64,000 nucleotides of DNA from Amycolatopsis sp. EV170708-02-1 (GTDB lineage Bacteria; Actinomycetota; Actinomycetes; Mycobacteriales; Pseudonocardiaceae), in NCBI RefSeq assembly GCF_022479115.1, contig NZ_CP092497.1, positions 6,634,001 through 6,698,000 of the forward strand. Reading direction: 5' to 3'. The notes beneath the pieces are model-generated. The model had not been told where the DNA came from. It made no database searches and saw only the letters and a program-made list of their open reading frames with translations. This document shows, in pieces, positions 62,900-64,000 of this stretch. A program made the translations under genes and the position numbers. How positions within the stretch are numbered: the first letter of the stretch is position 1; each line of letters begins with the position of its first letter.

Positions 62900-64000
62900 T
62901 CAGCCCGCGGCCCAGGCGATCAGCTTGCCCATGTTGGCCACATAGGTGCCGGTGCTGATCACCGGCGGCCGCTCCTTCGGCCGGTACGGCGGCTCCTCGG
63001 GCGGGGTGAGCGGATCGTAGGGCGAGGTGTCGTACAGGTCGCCGACGTGCTTGCTCATATACGCCTTTCCTGCGTAAGGCGTGGCCGGCGAAGGACCGCG
63101 GTACGGGTTGGTGATCGCGTCCGCCGGGGTCAGCCAGTAATCGTTGCCGCCGAGCCCGCCGGCCAGCGCCGTCGCCTCCGCGTCGGACACGGCCGGCAGC
63201 TGTGACGGCGCGCCGAGGAAGAGGTCGGTGAGCTGAGGCTCGCGCGGGGTGAAGTAACGAGGCAGCGGGACCGGGACGCCGCTGAGCGGCGAGCGCGCCT
63301 TCAGATCCGCGACCTGCGCCGGGGTGAGCGCGCGCAGTTGCTCGTAAGTGGCGCGCAGGGCGGCGGTGTCGATCACCCGGCCGCCGGAATAATGGCTCAG
63401 CGTCGCGCGGTGGTCGTTGTCGGTGTAGTAGGCGCCGTTGCGGACGTTCGAGCCGAAGCGGTGGACGAACCGCGCCCGGTTGGTCTCCAGATCCACGAAG
63501 GTGGGATGGGTTCGCCCGGCCAGCAACGGGTTCTCGGCGTGCTGCCGTGCGGTGAGCGGGCAGCTGTCCAGCCACGCGATGGCTTCAGGGACACGGTCGA
63601 GGAATCCTCGATCACCGGTGAGCCGGAAGTAGTGGAACAGCTGCTGCACATTGGTCTGCGTGGTGTGCGTGGCCAGGGCGCGGGGTTCGTAGGATCGCGC
63701 GCCCGCCGGAGCGCCCGCGGGCCTGCCGCCCGCGGCCCTGGTCAAATGCTGCAACGCCCACCCCGCCTGCGGTCCTGGCTGCTGCAGGCGGCGCAGGCAG
63801 CCCATCGCGCGCCGGATCGGCCCGGCCAGCCCCGGTTTGTCCAAAGTGGACATGCACATCAGCAGGAACTTGATGTTCTCGCCGAGGACGTCGTCGTTGA
63901 AGGTGACATGGCCGGTGTAGTCACCGTCCTCCATGCCGTGCCGGACGCCGTCGGGCAGCCACGGGGGCCGCACCTCGGGCCACGGCGTGTCCTTCACGGC
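62900..64000 (-). CDS. Pectate lyase-like protein (PL10-type), truncated by the window end
   Basis: The last 365 or so residues of a helical repeat protein are visible. HVTFNDDVLGENIKFLLM, YEPRALATHTTQTNVQQLFHYFRLTGD and a C-terminal TYVANMGKLIAWAAG block resemble family-10 pectate lyases, which cleave polygalacturonate by beta-elimination. Two Arg/Asp positions (FVDLETNRARF) could serve the active site, but I cannot align them. The gene begins outside the window. The family name is a recognition by eye; a helical glycoside-type enzyme is the alternative. Confidence 0.55.
   Translation of the reverse strand, partial: AVKDTPWPEVRPPWLPDGVRHGMEDGDYTGHVTFNDDVLGENIKFLLMCMSTLDKPGLAGPIRRAMGCLRRLQQPGPQAGWALQHLTRAAGGRPAGAPAGARSYEPRALATHTTQTNVQQLFHYFRLTGDRGFLDRVPEAIAWLDSCPLTARQHAENPLLAGRTHPTFVDLETNRARFVHRFGSNVRNGAYYTDNDHRATLSHYSGGRVIDTAALRATYEQLRALTPAQVADLKARSPLSGVPVPLPRYFTPREPQLTDLFLGAPSQLPAVSDAEATALAGGLGGNDYWLTPADAITNPYRGPSPATPYAGKAYMSKHVGDLYDTSPYDPLTPPEEPPYRPKERPPVISTGTYVANMGKLIAWAAG

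Overview
The window is very GC-rich actinobacterial DNA with dense, short-spaced genes and frequent GTG starts. A complete ESX (type VII) secretion locus, a GAF-ANTAR regulator, a furA-katG pair and the dispersed palindromes at gene ends all point to a Pseudonocardiales-type actinomycete, most likely Amycolatopsis or a close relative. The genus is inferred from gene content, not proven. Both ends cut through genes.

Region 1 (1-22.2 kb) is an ESX locus. It holds the mycosin protease MycP, two WXG100 proteins, the triple-ATPase EccC, EccB, EccD and EccE. It also holds two tandem 'small EspC-like protein + large WXG/PPE-like proline-rich protein' cassettes that look like a duplication. Woven into it are a membrane-anchored protein kinase that lacks the catalytic Asp, and an Fn3 protein / MoxR / DUF58 / transglutaminase-like operon. 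The transglutaminase domain in that operon lacks its catalytic Cys and His. EccB, EccC, EccD and EccE would form the inner-membrane machine, MycP would act outside, and the WXG100 and cassette proteins are the probable substrates.

Region 2 (22.2-33 kb) is rich in stress functions. It holds TspO, a nucleotidyltransferase, a 41-residue Cys-containing peptide gene, an hsp18/hsp20 gene divergent from its RheA-like repressor with a perfect TGTCATC-N5-GATGACA operator between them, and a SigB/SigF-type sigma factor. A STAS anti-sigma antagonist, a PLP decarboxylase, a VOC protein, a GAF-ANTAR protein and the furA-katG operon follow. The furA promoter looks leaderless.

Region 3 (33-46.5 kb) is mixed metabolism and regulation. 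It holds a TPR protein, an amidase, LysR divergent from a cysteine dioxygenase, a GNAT acetyltransferase and a frameshifted LuxR-type response regulator. Two secreted lamin-tail-domain proteins flank a small XRE regulator, followed by a 1349-residue secreted subtilase and TrmB-like and GntR regulators.

Region 4 (46.5-64 kb) holds an acyl-CoA operon (enoyl-CoA hydratase, ADP-forming acyl-CoA synthetase, MHS-type symporter) next to its GntR regulator. It also holds DUF1345, a secreted S33 peptidase, DUF4239, an OpuC-type osmoprotectant ABC transporter with fused subunits and a frameshift, a TetR-OYE pair, a frameshifted phosphotransferase, an SDR, an MmyB-type XRE regulator and a truncated pectate-lyase-like gene.

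Three genes (response regulator, OpuC transporter, phosphotransferase) are each broken by one missing base in a short G/C run. Either the assembly has homopolymer errors or these are real lesions; all three should be checked before being called pseudogenes. No rRNA, tRNA, CRISPR array, insertion sequence or prophage was seen.
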